64,000 nucleotides of DNA from Novosphingopyxis baekryungensis DSM 16222 (GCF_000420305.1 NZ_ATUR01000009.1:1-64000), one strand, 5' to 3'. Shown: positions 26,720 to 35,132, numbered from the stretch's first letter. The notes: a model not told the origin generated them from the sequence alone. A program made the numbers and translations.

Positions 26720-27960
26720 GGCTGGTACTCCGTATAGGTCAGTCTCAAGGTTGTGGCGGTTTCGACTGTCGTTTCCTCGCGTTCGAGGATCTCGATTTGT
26801 AGGAGCGCCAAGGCCTTGATCGCTTCGATTACATCGAGCAGTTCGGCGCGGCTTGCGGCGAAGCTGGCCCGTTCGAGATCAGCCCGGCTTTGGGCGAGGG
26901 GCAGCAGCTCCTCCGTGGCACGCTGCCACTGGCGGTATGCGCTGCGCCAGGCTGCAAGGTCGGCCTCGAATTGCGCTTGCAGTTCGCGCAAGCGATCAAG
27001 CTGGATCGATTGCGCTGCGGTCGCTTCGGCTTCAGCAGCGGCAATCCTTGGATCCTGCCGCCTGCCCGCGAAAATCGGGAGCGTAATCGAGCCCATGACC
27101 GAGACGACATCACCGAACATCGGATCGCGCCTGCCATAACTGACATTGATCCCGAAATCTGGCCGCTTTTCCGATCGGGCGAGATCGATCCTCGCCTCGG
27201 CTTGGCGCACCTGTGCGACAGCGAGAATAATTTCAGGATTATATTCCAGGCTCGCCCGAAGTTGTTCAACATCGACATCGGGGGCCGGAATGCTTCCAGT
27301 CGCCGTTGCGTTTTGCACGGCAATATATCGCGCGAGCATGGCCTGCGCCGCCTCACGGTCAGCGTCGATGCGCGTCCGCATATCCTCGACTTCCAGAACG
27401 GCACGGCGAATCTCGAGGCTTTCACCCGGCCTGGCCGACCCCGCGGCAACGGCGCTACGCGCCAGTGGCACCAGCCTTTCGATCTGCGCAAGTGCGTCAT
27501 CGGCAACATTCAGGGCTTGCTGGGTGTAAGCGAGCGAAATCCATGCTTCCCCCGCGCCAAGACGCGTCATATGGCGCGTATGGGCGAGTTGCGCTGTGGC
27601 AATGTCGATATCGGATGCTGCCATTCCGGCTCGTGCACGACGTTTCGCAAGATTTGGGATTTCCTGCTCGACCCCCACCTGAATCTGCGTGGGAAGCTGT
27701 CGATCCAGCTCGAATGCGGCCGGGCCGCTGATCGGCAGGTTCTGAACGCCTGCGCGCAGTCTCGGATCGGGAAGCTCGTCGGCAGCATCTGCGACTTGTC
27801 GGCGAGCATCGAGTTGTAGTTCTCGCGCTCTCACCTGCGGCTGGTCGGCCACGGCGGCTCTCAACGTTTCTTCATACCCAATCGATTGGGCGTAGCTAAC
27901 CGGCGCAATAGCCAGCAGAACCGGGAGTGCGGTCCAACGTAGTCTTTTCATGAATCTCAT
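26716..27960 (-). CDS. cusC: CusC/TolC-like outer-membrane factor
   Basis: A 414-aa outer-membrane channel with a signal peptide (cleavage near S-Y-A-Q, about residue 24) and two TolC-type helical repeats rich in Ala, Arg and Glu. It forms the exit duct of the CusCBA complex. Starts at 27960 or 27951 are both possible; the first is used here because a GGA lies just before. No palmitoylated Cys after the signal is seen, unlike enteric CusC. Its last codons overlap cusB. Confidence 0.88.
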   Translation of the reverse strand: MRFMKRLRWTALPVLLAIAPVSYAQSIGYEETLRAAVADQPQVRARELQLDARRQVADAADELPDPRLRAGVQNLPISGPAAFELDRQLPTQIQVGVEQEIPNLAKRRARAGMAASDIDIATAQLAHTRHMTRLGAGEAWISLAYTQQALNVADDALAQIERLVPLARSAVAAGSARPGESLEIRRAVLEVEDMRTRIDADREAAQAMLARYIAVQNATATGSIPAPDVDVEQLRASLEYNPEIILAVAQVRQAEARIDLARSEKRPDFGINVSYGRRDPMFGDVVSVMGSITLPIFAGRRQDPRIAAAEAEATAAQSIQLDRLRELQAQFEADLAAWRSAYRQWQRATEELLPLAQSRADLERASFAASRAELLDVIEAIKALALLQIEILEREETTVETATTLRLTYTEYQP

Positions 27961-28064
27961 TCCGCTAGAGGGCGCGACCGGTACGCGTTCAAGACAATTC
28001 GCCAGCGACTTTAGTGCAAGCAGAATGTCCAGCCAAAACTTGCAGGTTTTCCCCTGCATCGATT

Positions 28065-28406
28065 TCAGGCCCCAGCTTGCGGAGGCGGCGGTTCCGGTCC
28101 GACTCCAGCCTCGCCTGGTGTAGAGCTGCCGAAGTCGGCGAATCGCAGGCGTGTGGCCGGAAGGGCGCGTACCTCTGACACATCGTTGCCCATCGCCAGC
28201 GGCGGAATACAGCCCAGCGCAACAAGGCAATCAATACCTAGCTCATCGCAAGGCGATTTATCATTTCGATCTTGAGGCACAGACGTGAGCATTTCATCGC
28301 AGTGGCCCTCGACCATTGTAGGCTCTTGCGGAAGTGCCGACGCATGAGCTGCCGATTGGACAAAAAGTCCAAACCCAATCAGAATGAGGCCAAGAGCGCG
28401 AAGCAT
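28065..28406 (-). CDS. Small secreted Cys-containing protein before cusC
   Basis: A 113-aa exported protein with a signal peptide (residues ~1-22, A-A-H-A-S). The mature part has four Cys (G-H-C-D-E, S-P-C-D-E, I-D-C-L-V, L-G-C-I-P) and a Pro-rich tail. It holds the same place relative to the outer-membrane factor as the His-rich protein at 2627. I know no named domain; a periplasmic metal role is plausible. The ATG at 28406 is preferred over a GTG at 28415. Confidence 0.6.
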   Translation of the reverse strand: MLRALGLILIGFGLFVQSAAHASALPQEPTMVEGHCDEMLTSVPQDRNDKSPCDELGIDCLVALGCIPPLAMGNDVSEVRALPATRLRFADFGSSTPGEAGVGPEPPPPQAGA

Positions 28407-28538
28407 TCCGATCACCCGCCACTAGGGCGGCGCGGCGAGGCTGGGAAGCGCAAGTCAAGACGCCTCAGCCAAGGGAAAATCGTTGTTTTCGGGCTAACTG
28501 ATAGCATGAAATTAGCTGGCTTTTATGAGCAAAAGGGT

Positions 28539-28566
28539 CCTGCCCCGCAGGCTAATGCGGGGCAGG
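28539..28566 (-). terminator. Rho-independent-like terminator of the Met-rich gene
   Basis: CCTGCCCCGCA and TGCGGGGCAGG form a perfect 11-bp stem with a 6-nt loop. On the minus strand the stem is followed by ACCCTTTT, a short T tract. It lies 42 bp downstream of the minus-strand Met-rich gene and separates it from the cus operon. Confidence 0.8.
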
Positions 28567-28607
28567 TGGGGGGTGTCGAAGCGTTCGACAAAGATTGACA
28601 ACCGGTT

Positions 28608-28904
28608 TTAACCTTCTTCGCCCTGCGACATCTGCTCCTGCTTTTTCTTCATCATTTCGTTGCAGTTGCGCATCATTTCCATCATTTCGGCGCGCATTTC
28701 GGGATCATTCATCATGGCCATCATGCCCGACATTTCCATTCCGGACATATCACCCTGCATCTGGCCTCGCATCTCGCCGCGCTCCTGTTGTTGCGCGCTT
28801 TGCGCTCTGTTGGGCTGATGATCGACCTTGGGCTGCGCTATGGCCGCTGATGCGAGACCAATCGTTGCGAGAGCTCCGAGCGCAGTGATTTTGAAGTTGT
28901 TCAT
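28608..28904 (-). CDS. Met-rich periplasmic protein
   Basis: A 98-aa exported protein with a signal peptide ending at A-I-A-Q (residue ~24). The mature part is Gln-rich and then very Met-rich (M-R-G-Q-M-Q-G-D-M-S-G-M-E-M-S-G-M-M-A-M), with one Cys. Such Met clusters bind Cu(I) or Ag(I) in the oxidising periplasm. It has a GGAAAACACC leader, its own terminator at 28539, and lies downstream of the 88-aa membrane protein, probably in the same CueR-driven unit. Confidence 0.75.
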   Translation of the reverse strand: MNNFKITALGALATIGLASAAIAQPKVDHQPNRAQSAQQQERGEMRGQMQGDMSGMEMSGMMAMMNDPEMRAEMMEMMRNCNEMMKKKQEQMSQGEEG

Positions 28905-28987
28905 GGTGTTTTCCTTTCAGTTATCAGATAGCGCGCTGCACAAACCTCCGGGTCATCGTGCGAGCGGCCATGCAAATCGTATCGACA

Positions 28988-29254
28988 TCACGTCTCGGTC
29001 GATGTTCCGTTCTTGCGCATGCACATCGCAAGCATAGCCAGGCACGGCAGCACATAGAGAAACGGAAGAATCGCTGCGAAGCCGAACCACATGGATCCGA
29101 GCGCAAGCGCAGCGAGTGCCAAAACAGCGCTCGCTGCGAGCAGCCATTTGCGCCGTTGGCCCAAGCCACCAGAACAAGATCCCCCTGCTTCCTTATGCAA
29201 AGGATCGGCGGTGGCGGGGACCGGCACCAGGGCGCGGGACGACGGGATGTTCAT
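28988..29254 (-). CDS. Small membrane protein in the CueR divergent unit
   Basis: An 88-aa protein with a basic N-terminal half and two hydrophobic segments (about residues 37-55 and 57-77), ending M-C-M-R-K-N. Cysteines occur before and inside the membrane part (G-S-C-S, L-P-C-L, A-M-C-M). It has an excellent AAGGAGAAGAA ribosome site and sits directly behind the CueR-type promoter at 29288-29318. The family is not one I can name; metal-stress small membrane proteins of similar size often accompany cueR. Confidence 0.6.
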   Translation of the reverse strand: MNIPSSRALVPVPATADPLHKEAGGSCSGGLGQRRKWLLAASAVLALAALALGSMWFGFAAILPFLYVLPCLAMLAMCMRKNGTSTET

Positions 29255-29287
29255 TTCTTCTCCTTAATCGAATCAACCGATACGAAG

Positions 29288-29318
29288 AGGATAGGGCTTC
29301 CCATCATTGGAAGGTCAA
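29288..29318 (-). promoter_or_regulatory. CueR-type promoter, minus strand
   Basis: On the minus strand TTGACC, a 19-bp spacer and TATCCT. The spacer holds the TTCC-N7-GGAAG dyad of copper-responsive MerR boxes. It faces the small membrane protein at 28988 and, further on, the Met-rich protein. Confidence 0.85.
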
Positions 29319-29357
29319 GGGTTTTCGGCAAGATTTATTGATCGCGAGCCAAATATC

Positions 29358-29386
29358 TTGCATTCCCACCATTGGAAGGTTAGGTC
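29358..29386 (+). promoter_or_regulatory. CueR-type box before cueR
   Basis: TTGCAT at 29358-29363, a CC-N6-GG-type dyad (TTCCCACCATTGGAAGG) and TAGGTC at 29381-29386, spacing 17 bp. It ends seven bases before the cueR ATG, so cueR mRNA from here would be leaderless. The weaker -35 and shorter spacer suggest autoregulation. Confidence 0.6.
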
Positions 29387-29392
29387 GTTCTT

Positions 29393-29851
29393 ATGAAACA
29401 CATACACACGATCGGCGAGGCTGCCGCTGCAAGCGGCGTCTCGGCCAAGATGATCCGCCATTACGAAAAAATCGGATTAATCGCGGCGGCGGAGCGGACA
29501 GATTCCGGTTACCGGCTCTACACGCCCGCCGATATTCACACTTTGCGCTTCATTCGCCGCGCGCGGAATCTGGGCTTCTCTGTGGACGATATTTCCGAGC
29601 TTCTGGATTTATGGAGGAACGACTCGCGCACGAGCAAGGACGTTCGGCGAGTGGCCGATGGCCACCTCGGCGCTTTGCGCGCAAAGGCAGCAGAAATCCA
29701 TTCCATGATCGATGCTCTCGAACAACTATTCGATGGTTGCACGAATGACGAACGCCCGGATTGTCCAATTCTTGACGACCTAGCGGACGCCGCCAAACCC
29801 GCCCGACCCAAGCAGGTCGGGCACAAGTTTGGTTTCGAGCGCGTCTGCTAG
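29393..29851 (+). CDS. cueR: Copper-responsive MerR-family regulator CueR
   Basis: A 152-aa MerR protein: winged HTH (I-G-E-A-A-A-A-S-G-V-S through Y-E-K-I-G-L-I), a dimerisation helix, and a metal loop C-T-N-D-E-R-P-D-C whose two Cys are eight residues apart, as in CueR (Cys112/Cys120). The D-x-x-P-D-C-P-I-L ending is typical of the family. Five boxes of its expected operator type lie in the surrounding 2.7 kb. The tail after the loop is about 20 residues longer than in E. coli CueR. Confidence 0.92.
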   Translation: MKHIHTIGEAAAASGVSAKMIRHYEKIGLIAAAERTDSGYRLYTPADIHTLRFIRRARNLGFSVDDISELLDLWRNDSRTSKDVRRVADGHLGALRAKAAEIHSMIDALEQLFDGCTNDERPDCPILDDLADAAKPARPKQVGHKFGFERVC

Positions 29852-29866
29852 GCTCGCGGATCTCTC

Positions 29867-30313
29867 TTAGTAGCGCGCGTAGACACTCGTCGCGCCATCC
29901 GCAGCGACACCCGTGATCGTCCAGGTGCCTGTCTTTGCGCCGCCCATTCCCGGCGAACCCGCCGGCATCCCGGGCAGCGTAATGCCGGAAATCCGGGGGC
30001 GCTCCTGGAGCAGGCGATTGACGCTGTCGACCGGCACATGACCGTCCACGAAATAGCCACCGATGAGCATCGTGTGACACCCTTCGAGGCCGGCGGGCAC
30101 ACCTTGTCGCTCTTTGATCAGCGCGAGATCATGCGTCGCGACCATTTTGACCTCATATCCGCTGGCTTCAAGATAATCGCCGTAGCTCTCGCAGCAGCTA
30201 CACTGCGGATTCTTGAAGATTGTCGCAAATGGTCTTGCTTCCTGGGCCACCGCAACCGATGGCATCATGGCTAGCGCCGCAAATGACAACGCGACTTTCT
30301 GTAAGAAACGCAT
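29867..30313 (-). CDS. DUF411 periplasmic metal-binding protein, copy 1
   Basis: A 148-aa exported protein with a signal peptide (cleavage near V-A-Q, residue 24) and a DUF411 domain: P-Q-C-S-C-C near residue 38, G-C-H-T-M near 80 and G-H-V-P further on, the conserved Cys and His of the family. DUF411 proteins accompany copper genes and are thought to bind Cu; no activity is proven. AAAGGA ribosome site. It is 17 bp downstream of the multicopper-oxidase domain gene and probably cotranscribed from the CueR box at 30666. A second copy is at 48595. Confidence 0.88.
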   Translation of the reverse strand: MRFLQKVALSFAALAMMPSVAVAQEARPFATIFKNPQCSCCESYGDYLEASGYEVKMVATHDLALIKERQGVPAGLEGCHTMLIGGYFVDGHVPVDSVNRLLQERPRISGITLPGMPAGSPGMGGAKTGTWTITGVAADGATSVYARY

Positions 30314-30330
30314 CAGGTTTTCCTTTCTTT

Positions 30331-30657
30331 TCAGTTCACTCGAATCGTGGCCATCATTCCCGCAGCTTGGTGCTCGAGAATATGGCAATGAAACATCCAG
30401 TCGCCGGGATTGTCCGCGACGAACGCGATTTCGACGCGTTCCTGCGGCGCCATGAGCACGGTATCCTGCCATTCGCGATATCGTGTGGGCCGTCCATTGC
30501 GAGACAGCACCCGGAAGCTGTGTCCGTGCAGGTGGATTGGATGCCACCAGGCGGTATCGTTCGACATATCGAGGAGAAGTGTCTCTCCACGCGCGGCGGT
30601 AATAATCGGATCGTGCACATGACCGGTCGCCGTAACGCCATTTACCGTCCAGCCCAT
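30331..30657 (-). CDS. Solitary C-terminal multicopper-oxidase domain
   Basis: A 108-aa protein equal to only the last cupredoxin domain of a multicopper oxidase, starting at the W-T-V-N-G segment. It keeps H-P-I-H-L-H-G-H and H-C-H-I-L-E-H-Q-A-A-G-M, so the type 1 copper ligands (Cys, two His, Met) and half of the trinuclear ligands are present. The first two domains and their H-x-H motifs are missing, and there is no signal peptide. A CueR-type promoter ends nine bases before the ATG. It is either a decayed remnant or a stand-alone cupredoxin. Confidence 0.8.
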   Translation of the reverse strand: MGWTVNGVTATGHVHDPIITAARGETLLLDMSNDTAWWHPIHLHGHSFRVLSRNGRPTRYREWQDTVLMAPQERVEIAFVADNPGDWMFHCHILEHQAAGMMATIRVN

Positions 30658-30665
30658 CAAGGGGT

Positions 30666-30696
30666 GATGTAATCCTTCCCCTCATGGGAAGGTCAA
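30666..30696 (-). promoter_or_regulatory. CueR-type promoter before the MCO-domain gene
   Basis: On the minus strand TTGACC, 19-bp spacer with TTCC-N7-GGAAGG, then TACATC. Predicted transcription start is about base 30659, two bases before the ATG of the MCO-domain gene, giving an almost leaderless mRNA. Confidence 0.82.
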
Positions 30697-30916
30697 CCCC
30701 GCCCGATGGAAATCGGCAATCAAGAGCACGAAAGATCCCGGAACTCGTCTACATGGAGGACGCGCACGCACGTGCAGAACAATTTTCCTTCACGACGAAA
30801 CTTCGCGCGTATCGTTCACCAAGTTCTGCGCCGCCGATATCGGGCCCGCCGTTATCTGCGGATATGCGGTTCTCTTGATATGCGAATTCAGAGTTGCCGC
30901 TCGGTTACCGCCGCCG

Positions 30917-31548
30917 TCAGGTTCGTGGCTGCTGCGATTTCTTGGCCAGCTCTTTCCAACGGCCGGGGCTTGGCAGCAGCATCGGAACCCTACGCATATA
31001 AGCGCGATATTCGTCACCAAATTTACGGATCATTTCGCGTTCTTCCTTGCGCGCGAGAAGATAGTAGGCAAGCACGATGACCGGGAACAGAGCGGCCGAA
31101 AAAATTGTCGGCCAATGAATGACACCTTCTCCGAACAGAGCGAGAAACAATCCGGTATACGCGGGTGCCGTACGAAACGGTATAGTCCATCGGTGACAAG
31201 CCGGTTGTCGTGGCGTGCCTTATAGACTGCGCGCCATCCGTGAATGAACATTCCTACGCCGATTATCGCTAGCGAGTAGCCCACCAGCATCGAGACAAAC
31301 ATTCCGGTTTCGCCTAGACCCACGAGGGTAGACCACAGATTGGCGCTGACATACTCCCGGTCAATGCCGAAGGTCCTGATGAGGACATAGACTGTCAGCG
31401 GAAAGCCGAACATTTCAGCGTAAAGGGCGATGATGAAAGCCTGGACGAGGCCGGCGCCGGTCCATTCGCGCCATCCGCGCGGGGCGAAGTACCGGTAGAA
31501 GATCCACGACACGATAACGATCATTACTACCGCGAAACCCCAGCCCAT
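30917..31548 (-). pseudogene. ICMT-like membrane methyltransferase with a frameshift
   Basis: The gene encodes a ~210-aa integral membrane protein of the isoprenylcysteine carboxyl methyltransferase/phospholipid methyltransferase type: several membrane segments, then L-V-T-D-G-L-Y-R-F-V-R-H-P, the SAM-binding motif. Around 31163-31168 one base appears missing in a G run; the other frame continues as A-Y-T-G-L-F-L-A-L-F-G-E-G-V and ends with E-E-R-E-M-I-R-K-F-G-D-E-Y, the normal family ending. Both halves together are full length. It may be a true mutation or a sequencing error. Upstream lies a CueR-type box. Confidence 0.8.
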
Positions 31549-31551
31549 CAA

Positions 31552-31715
31552 TCATTCCCTTCTGCTGCCAGTCGACGACAGGGTTACCTGCCTTACCCTC
31601 TGCGGCCCGCAGCCGCACCCGCCCAGCATCGCGGCAAGCCGCCAATACGCTGCGTTCAGTTCCGTAGCGCCAAAGCAAGCAACCTATGAAGATCCGCTCA
31701 CTGGGCCTTGGCACA
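31552..31715 (-). other. Leader between CueR box and ICMT-like gene
   Basis: About 160 bases between the predicted start at ~31709 and the ATG at 31548. Frames run through it on the minus strand, but none has a ribosome site or family resemblance. An AAGGG nine bases before the ICMT-like ATG serves that gene. Confidence 0.4.
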
Positions 31716-31746
31716 ATGATGCTGCTTGCCATCATTGGAAGGTCAA
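31716..31746 (-). promoter_or_regulatory. CueR-type promoter, minus strand, toward the ICMT-like gene
   Basis: Minus-strand TTGACC, 19-bp spacer containing TTCC-N7-GCAAG, then CATCAT, a weaker -10. The spacer differs from the one at 31877 at only a few bases. It is back-to-back with that second box, giving divergent promoters. Confidence 0.7.
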
Positions 31747-31876
31747 GAGATATATTTGCCTCCAGCTCGAATGGATGGCTCGATTGAGACAAACCCTCGC
31801 TGAGTCTTTTCAGCCTTGGGGATGGAAACCGACCTTGCGGCAAGGTGTGGGAAGATGGGATTCTCGCAATCCGGCC

Positions 31877-31907
31877 TTGACCTTCCAACGATGGCAAGCA
31901 CTAAGTT
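31877..31907 (+). promoter_or_regulatory. CueR-type promoter, plus strand, toward the CBS gene
   Basis: TTGACC at 31877-31882, a 19-bp spacer (TTCCAACGATGGCAAGCAC) and TAAGTT at 31902-31907. The CBS-domain gene starts about 95 bases after the predicted transcription start. Confidence 0.8.
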
Positions 31908-32007
31908 TGCTGTATCCGACGATTCGATGCGGCGGTCACGTCCCCCCAAGTTCCTTAGGCGGAGATGGCTTCCCATCGAGCGGAACGCCAAACCTATGGA
32001 GAGAGAG

Positions 32008-32451
32008 ATGAAAACCAGCGAGATAATGACTAGCGATCCGGCATGCTGCAAGGAAGACCAAAGCCTTCAGGACGCTGCCAGGCTCATGGTCGACAATGAT
32101 TGTGGGCAAATTCCGGTCGTCGACGATGACGGTGGTCTTGTTGGTGTGATCACCGATCGCGACGTGTGTTGCCGGGCCGTGGCCGAGGGAATGTCGGCGG
32201 AGACACGCGTCGGAGACGTGATGACCCGGTCGGTCGTGAGCGTTACCCCCGATACCTCGCTGGAAGACTGTCTGGCGTCCATGGAAAAAAACCAGGTTCG
32301 CCGTGTTCCGGTTATCGATGATGACGGGAAATGCTGCGGCATGGTTTCGCAGGCCGATGTCGCCCGCACAGGAAGCGATGCGAATACGGCCGATCTCGTG
32401 CAGGAAGTTTCCCAATCACGCGAAGATGGGAAATCCTCTGGCTGTTGTTAG
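32008..32451 (+). CDS. Two-CBS-domain protein
   Basis: A 147-aa cytosolic protein made of two CBS motifs (about residues 7-60 and 72-125; I-T-D-R-D and M-T-R-S-V landmarks), which usually bind adenine nucleotides and sense energy or stress. It is Cys-rich for its type, with C-C pairs (A-C-C-K, V-C-C-R, K-C-C-G) and a C-terminal G-C-C, suggesting metal or redox sensitivity (inference). The ATG at 32008 has GGAGAGAG in front. It follows a CueR-type promoter and is closed by a terminator hairpin. Confidence 0.8.
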   Translation: MKTSEIMTSDPACCKEDQSLQDAARLMVDNDCGQIPVVDDDGGLVGVITDRDVCCRAVAEGMSAETRVGDVMTRSVVSVTPDTSLEDCLASMEKNQVRRVPVIDDDGKCCGMVSQADVARTGSDANTADLVQEVSQSREDGKSSGCC

Positions 32452-32464
32452 AACGACGAGAACC

Positions 32465-32494
32465 AGCAGCCGCCTTTTGAAAGGGGCGGCTGCT
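32465..32494 (+). terminator. Terminator-like hairpin after the CBS gene
   Basis: AGCAGCCGCC and GGCGGCTGCT form a perfect 10-bp stem with a 10-nt loop, 14 bases after the stop codon, followed by ATTTGC, only a short T tract. Confidence 0.7.
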
Positions 32495-32549
32495 ATTTGC
32501 TCCCTATCGAAGTGGATCATTTTCCGGCTACGAACTCGAAGGCACTCCC

Positions 32550-35132
32550 ATGGACAAGCGTATCGTTCTGATTACTGGCGCGAGCGGATATATTGGCCGC
32601 GCGCTGACGCAGCGCCTCGGCGGGACTTATCGCGTGATTGGTCTCGACCGGTCTTCCGTCGAGGATAATCCCGATCTCGAGGCCTCATACGCTATTGACC
32701 TGGCAGACGAAGCATCGGTTGTCGACGCCTTGGCCAAAGTGCGCGCCGCGCACGGCAAAACGATTGCCGCGTGTATTCACTTAGCTGCCTATTTCGACAT
32801 TACGGGGGAACCAAATCCGCTTTACAACGACGTCAACGTTGAAGGGTCACGCAGGCTGATCAAGGCGCTTCAGGACTTCGACGTCGAACAGTTCGTCTAT
32901 GCCAGCTCGATGCTGGTCCACGAACCCAAACCTCTGCCCGACGAACGTATTGATGAATTCACCCCGATCGGCCCGACCTGGCCATACCCCCAGTCGAAAG
33001 CCGACGCGGAACAGGTACTGCGCAAGAACCGTGGCGACATCCCTGTTGTGTTCCTGCGGTTTGCCGGGGTCTACGATGACGAGGGGCACTCCGCCTTTCT
33101 CGCCGAACAGATTGCCGGCGTCTATGAGCACCGCATGTCGGCACATCTGTATCCCGGCATGTTGTGCGCTGCGCAATCGGCACTGCATCTTGAAGATCTG
33201 ACCAAGGCGGTCGAGCAGACAATCGCGCATCGGGCTAATCTCGAGGGCGAGACGCCGATACTTATCGGAGAGTCCGAGACGCTGGGTTATGCGGAAATTC
33301 AAGACATTGTTCATTGTCAGATCCATGGAGAAGAATGGACGACTGTCCGCATTCCAAAGAGCGTGGCGAAACTGGGCACGTGGATCGAGGAAGAAGTCCT
33401 TGGCCATGACGGGTTCGTCAAGCAATGGATGGTCGATGACGCCAACGCTCACTACGTCCTTGATATCTCCCGCGCCCGGAAACTGCTGGGATGGGAGCCA
33501 GAGCATTCGCTCCGCGAAACGCTTCCGACCATCATCGACGCGCTGAAAGCCGACCCGCAGGACTGGTACGAGACGAACAAGCTGAACACGTCCCGCGTGG
33601 CCTGGCATCCAAAGCGTTCGGACCCAAAGGAGACCGAGCCAGCGACGACTTCGTCGCATGACGCCGATATGTCGCACGACAACGATAAATCGCGTAACGG
33701 GCATCAGATGGCCGGCGAAATGCACGATATGGACGGGCCTCAACGCGGAACCCGCTGGACGCATTTTGCCGTCATAGGGCTCGGTCTGTGGCTCGCTGCA
33801 AGTCCGGGTGTCTATGACGTTGTATCGGCCGAGACCGCGCGTGCCTCTGTGGTCGCGGTGAGCATCGAGCGGGGATTGCCGTCGATCGAATGGCGGGCCA
33901 ACGCTCTTGCCCTAAGCGATATGCTGAGCGGGATCGCGTTGATGATTTTCGGCGCCATGTCGCTTTCGAAGCGTACCGCCTGGCTTGGGCAGTGGGCGAC
34001 AGCCTTTATCGGCATCTGGCTGCTTTTCGCGCCCTTGTTCTTCTGGAGTCCAAGCGCAGCACAATATCTGACCAATCTGCTTGTCGGTACATTGGTGATC
34101 GCATTCGCGGTCCTTGTACCGATGATGCCCGGCATGAGCATGGAAGGCATGATGGACAAGAAGTCCATCCCGCCCGGGTGGACCTACAGTCCCTCGACAG
34201 ATGCCCAGCGATTTCCGATTGTTGCGATGGGCATAATCGGCCTTTTGATTTCGCGCATGCTCACCTCCTACCAGCTTGGCCATATCGATGTGGCGTGGGA
34301 GCCGTTTTTCTCCGGATCGCTTGCCGACCCCAAGAACGGTACCGAGGAAATTATCACTTCTGATGTATCCAAGGCCTGGCCGATCCCCGATGCCGGGCTT
34401 GGAGCGGTCAGCTATGTGCTTGAAATTCTGATGGCGGTCATGGGAACCCGCGCGCGCTGGCGCACCATGCCGTGGATGGTCACCTTCTTCGGCATTCTGG
34501 TGATTCCGCTGGGTGTGATCAGTATCTATTTCGTGATCATTCAGCCGATCGTGATCGGCACGTGGAGTACACCGGCGCTGATCGCTGCCCTCGCGATGCT
34601 GATTATGATCCCGTTCTCGCTCGATGAAGTCATCGCCATGGGGCAGTATCTCTACTGGTCGAAAAAGGAAGGCAAACCGCTTGTCCGTACCTTCTTCAAG
34701 GGCGGCGCTGCATCACGCGGCGAAATCGACGATACCGACTATATGACCGATGCTGGCTCCATATGGGCCAACACGGTGCGCGGCGTGACCTTCCCGTGGA
34801 CCTTGATAGCGAGCACAGCTCTGGGTGCTTGGTTGATGCTAAGCAGAATTACGCTTGGCAACGAGGGGGCGATGGCGAACAGCGATCACGTGGTAGGTGC
34901 ATTGGTGATTACGGTGGCCATTATCGCGACTGCGGAAGTCGCGCGCGCCCTGCGCTTCATCAACGTTGCATTCGGCGCCTGGCTTGTCGCAGCACCATTC
35001 ATCCTTGCGGGGGCTTCGTCTGCCGGAACGGTGGCATCGGTTGGGGTCGGACTGCTCTTGATCGGACTGAGCCTGCCTCGCGGCAAGCGTAGCGGTGAGC
35101 ATTATGCTGGCTGGGATCGGTTTGTTGTATGA
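32550..35132 (+). CDS. NAD-dependent epimerase (SDR) fused to an SPW-repeat membrane domain
   Basis: An 860-aa fusion. Residues ~1-330 are an extended SDR: Rossmann motif G-A-S-G-Y-I-G near 10 and Y-P-Q-S-K as catalytic Tyr/Lys near 148. Residues ~345-400 are a His/Asp/Met-rich linker. From ~405 there are about ten or more membrane segments with repeated W-L-x-x-(S/A)-P motifs typical of SPW repeats (W-L-A-A-S-P-G, W-L-L-F-A-P, W-L-V-A-A-P-F). Such SDR-SPW fusions are found in other proteobacteria; substrate is unknown. After the TGA the frame stays open for 21 more codons. Confidence 0.82.
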   Translation: MDKRIVLITGASGYIGRALTQRLGGTYRVIGLDRSSVEDNPDLEASYAIDLADEASVVDALAKVRAAHGKTIAACIHLAAYFDITGEPNPLYNDVNVEGSRRLIKALQDFDVEQFVYASSMLVHEPKPLPDERIDEFTPIGPTWPYPQSKADAEQVLRKNRGDIPVVFLRFAGVYDDEGHSAFLAEQIAGVYEHRMSAHLYPGMLCAAQSALHLEDLTKAVEQTIAHRANLEGETPILIGESETLGYAEIQDIVHCQIHGEEWTTVRIPKSVAKLGTWIEEEVLGHDGFVKQWMVDDANAHYVLDISRARKLLGWEPEHSLRETLPTIIDALKADPQDWYETNKLNTSRVAWHPKRSDPKETEPATTSSHDADMSHDNDKSRNGHQMAGEMHDMDGPQRGTRWTHFAVIGLGLWLAASPGVYDVVSAETARASVVAVSIERGLPSIEWRANALALSDMLSGIALMIFGAMSLSKRTAWLGQWATAFIGIWLLFAPLFFWSPSAAQYLTNLLVGTLVIAFAVLVPMMPGMSMEGMMDKKSIPPGWTYSPSTDAQRFPIVAMGIIGLLISRMLTSYQLGHIDVAWEPFFSGSLADPKNGTEEIITSDVSKAWPIPDAGLGAVSYVLEILMAVMGTRARWRTMPWMVTFFGILVIPLGVISIYFVIIQPIVIGTWSTPALIAALAMLIMIPFSLDEVIAMGQYLYWSKKEGKPLVRTFFKGGAASRGEIDDTDYMTDAGSIWANTVRGVTFPWTLIASTALGAWLMLSRITLGNEGAMANSDHVVGALVITVAIIATAEVARALRFINVAFGAWLVAAPFILAGASSAGTVASVGVGLLLIGLSLPRGKRSGEHYAGWDRFVV

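Noticed and set aside
30684-31080. Plus-strand ORFs between the MCO domain and the ICMT-like gene
   Set aside because: Basic, Arg-rich shadow frames opposite real genes, with no start context.
31415-31897. Minus-strand ORF covering the region between the CueR boxes
   Set aside because: It runs through two operators and overlaps the ICMT-like start in another frame; no family resemblance or ribosome site.
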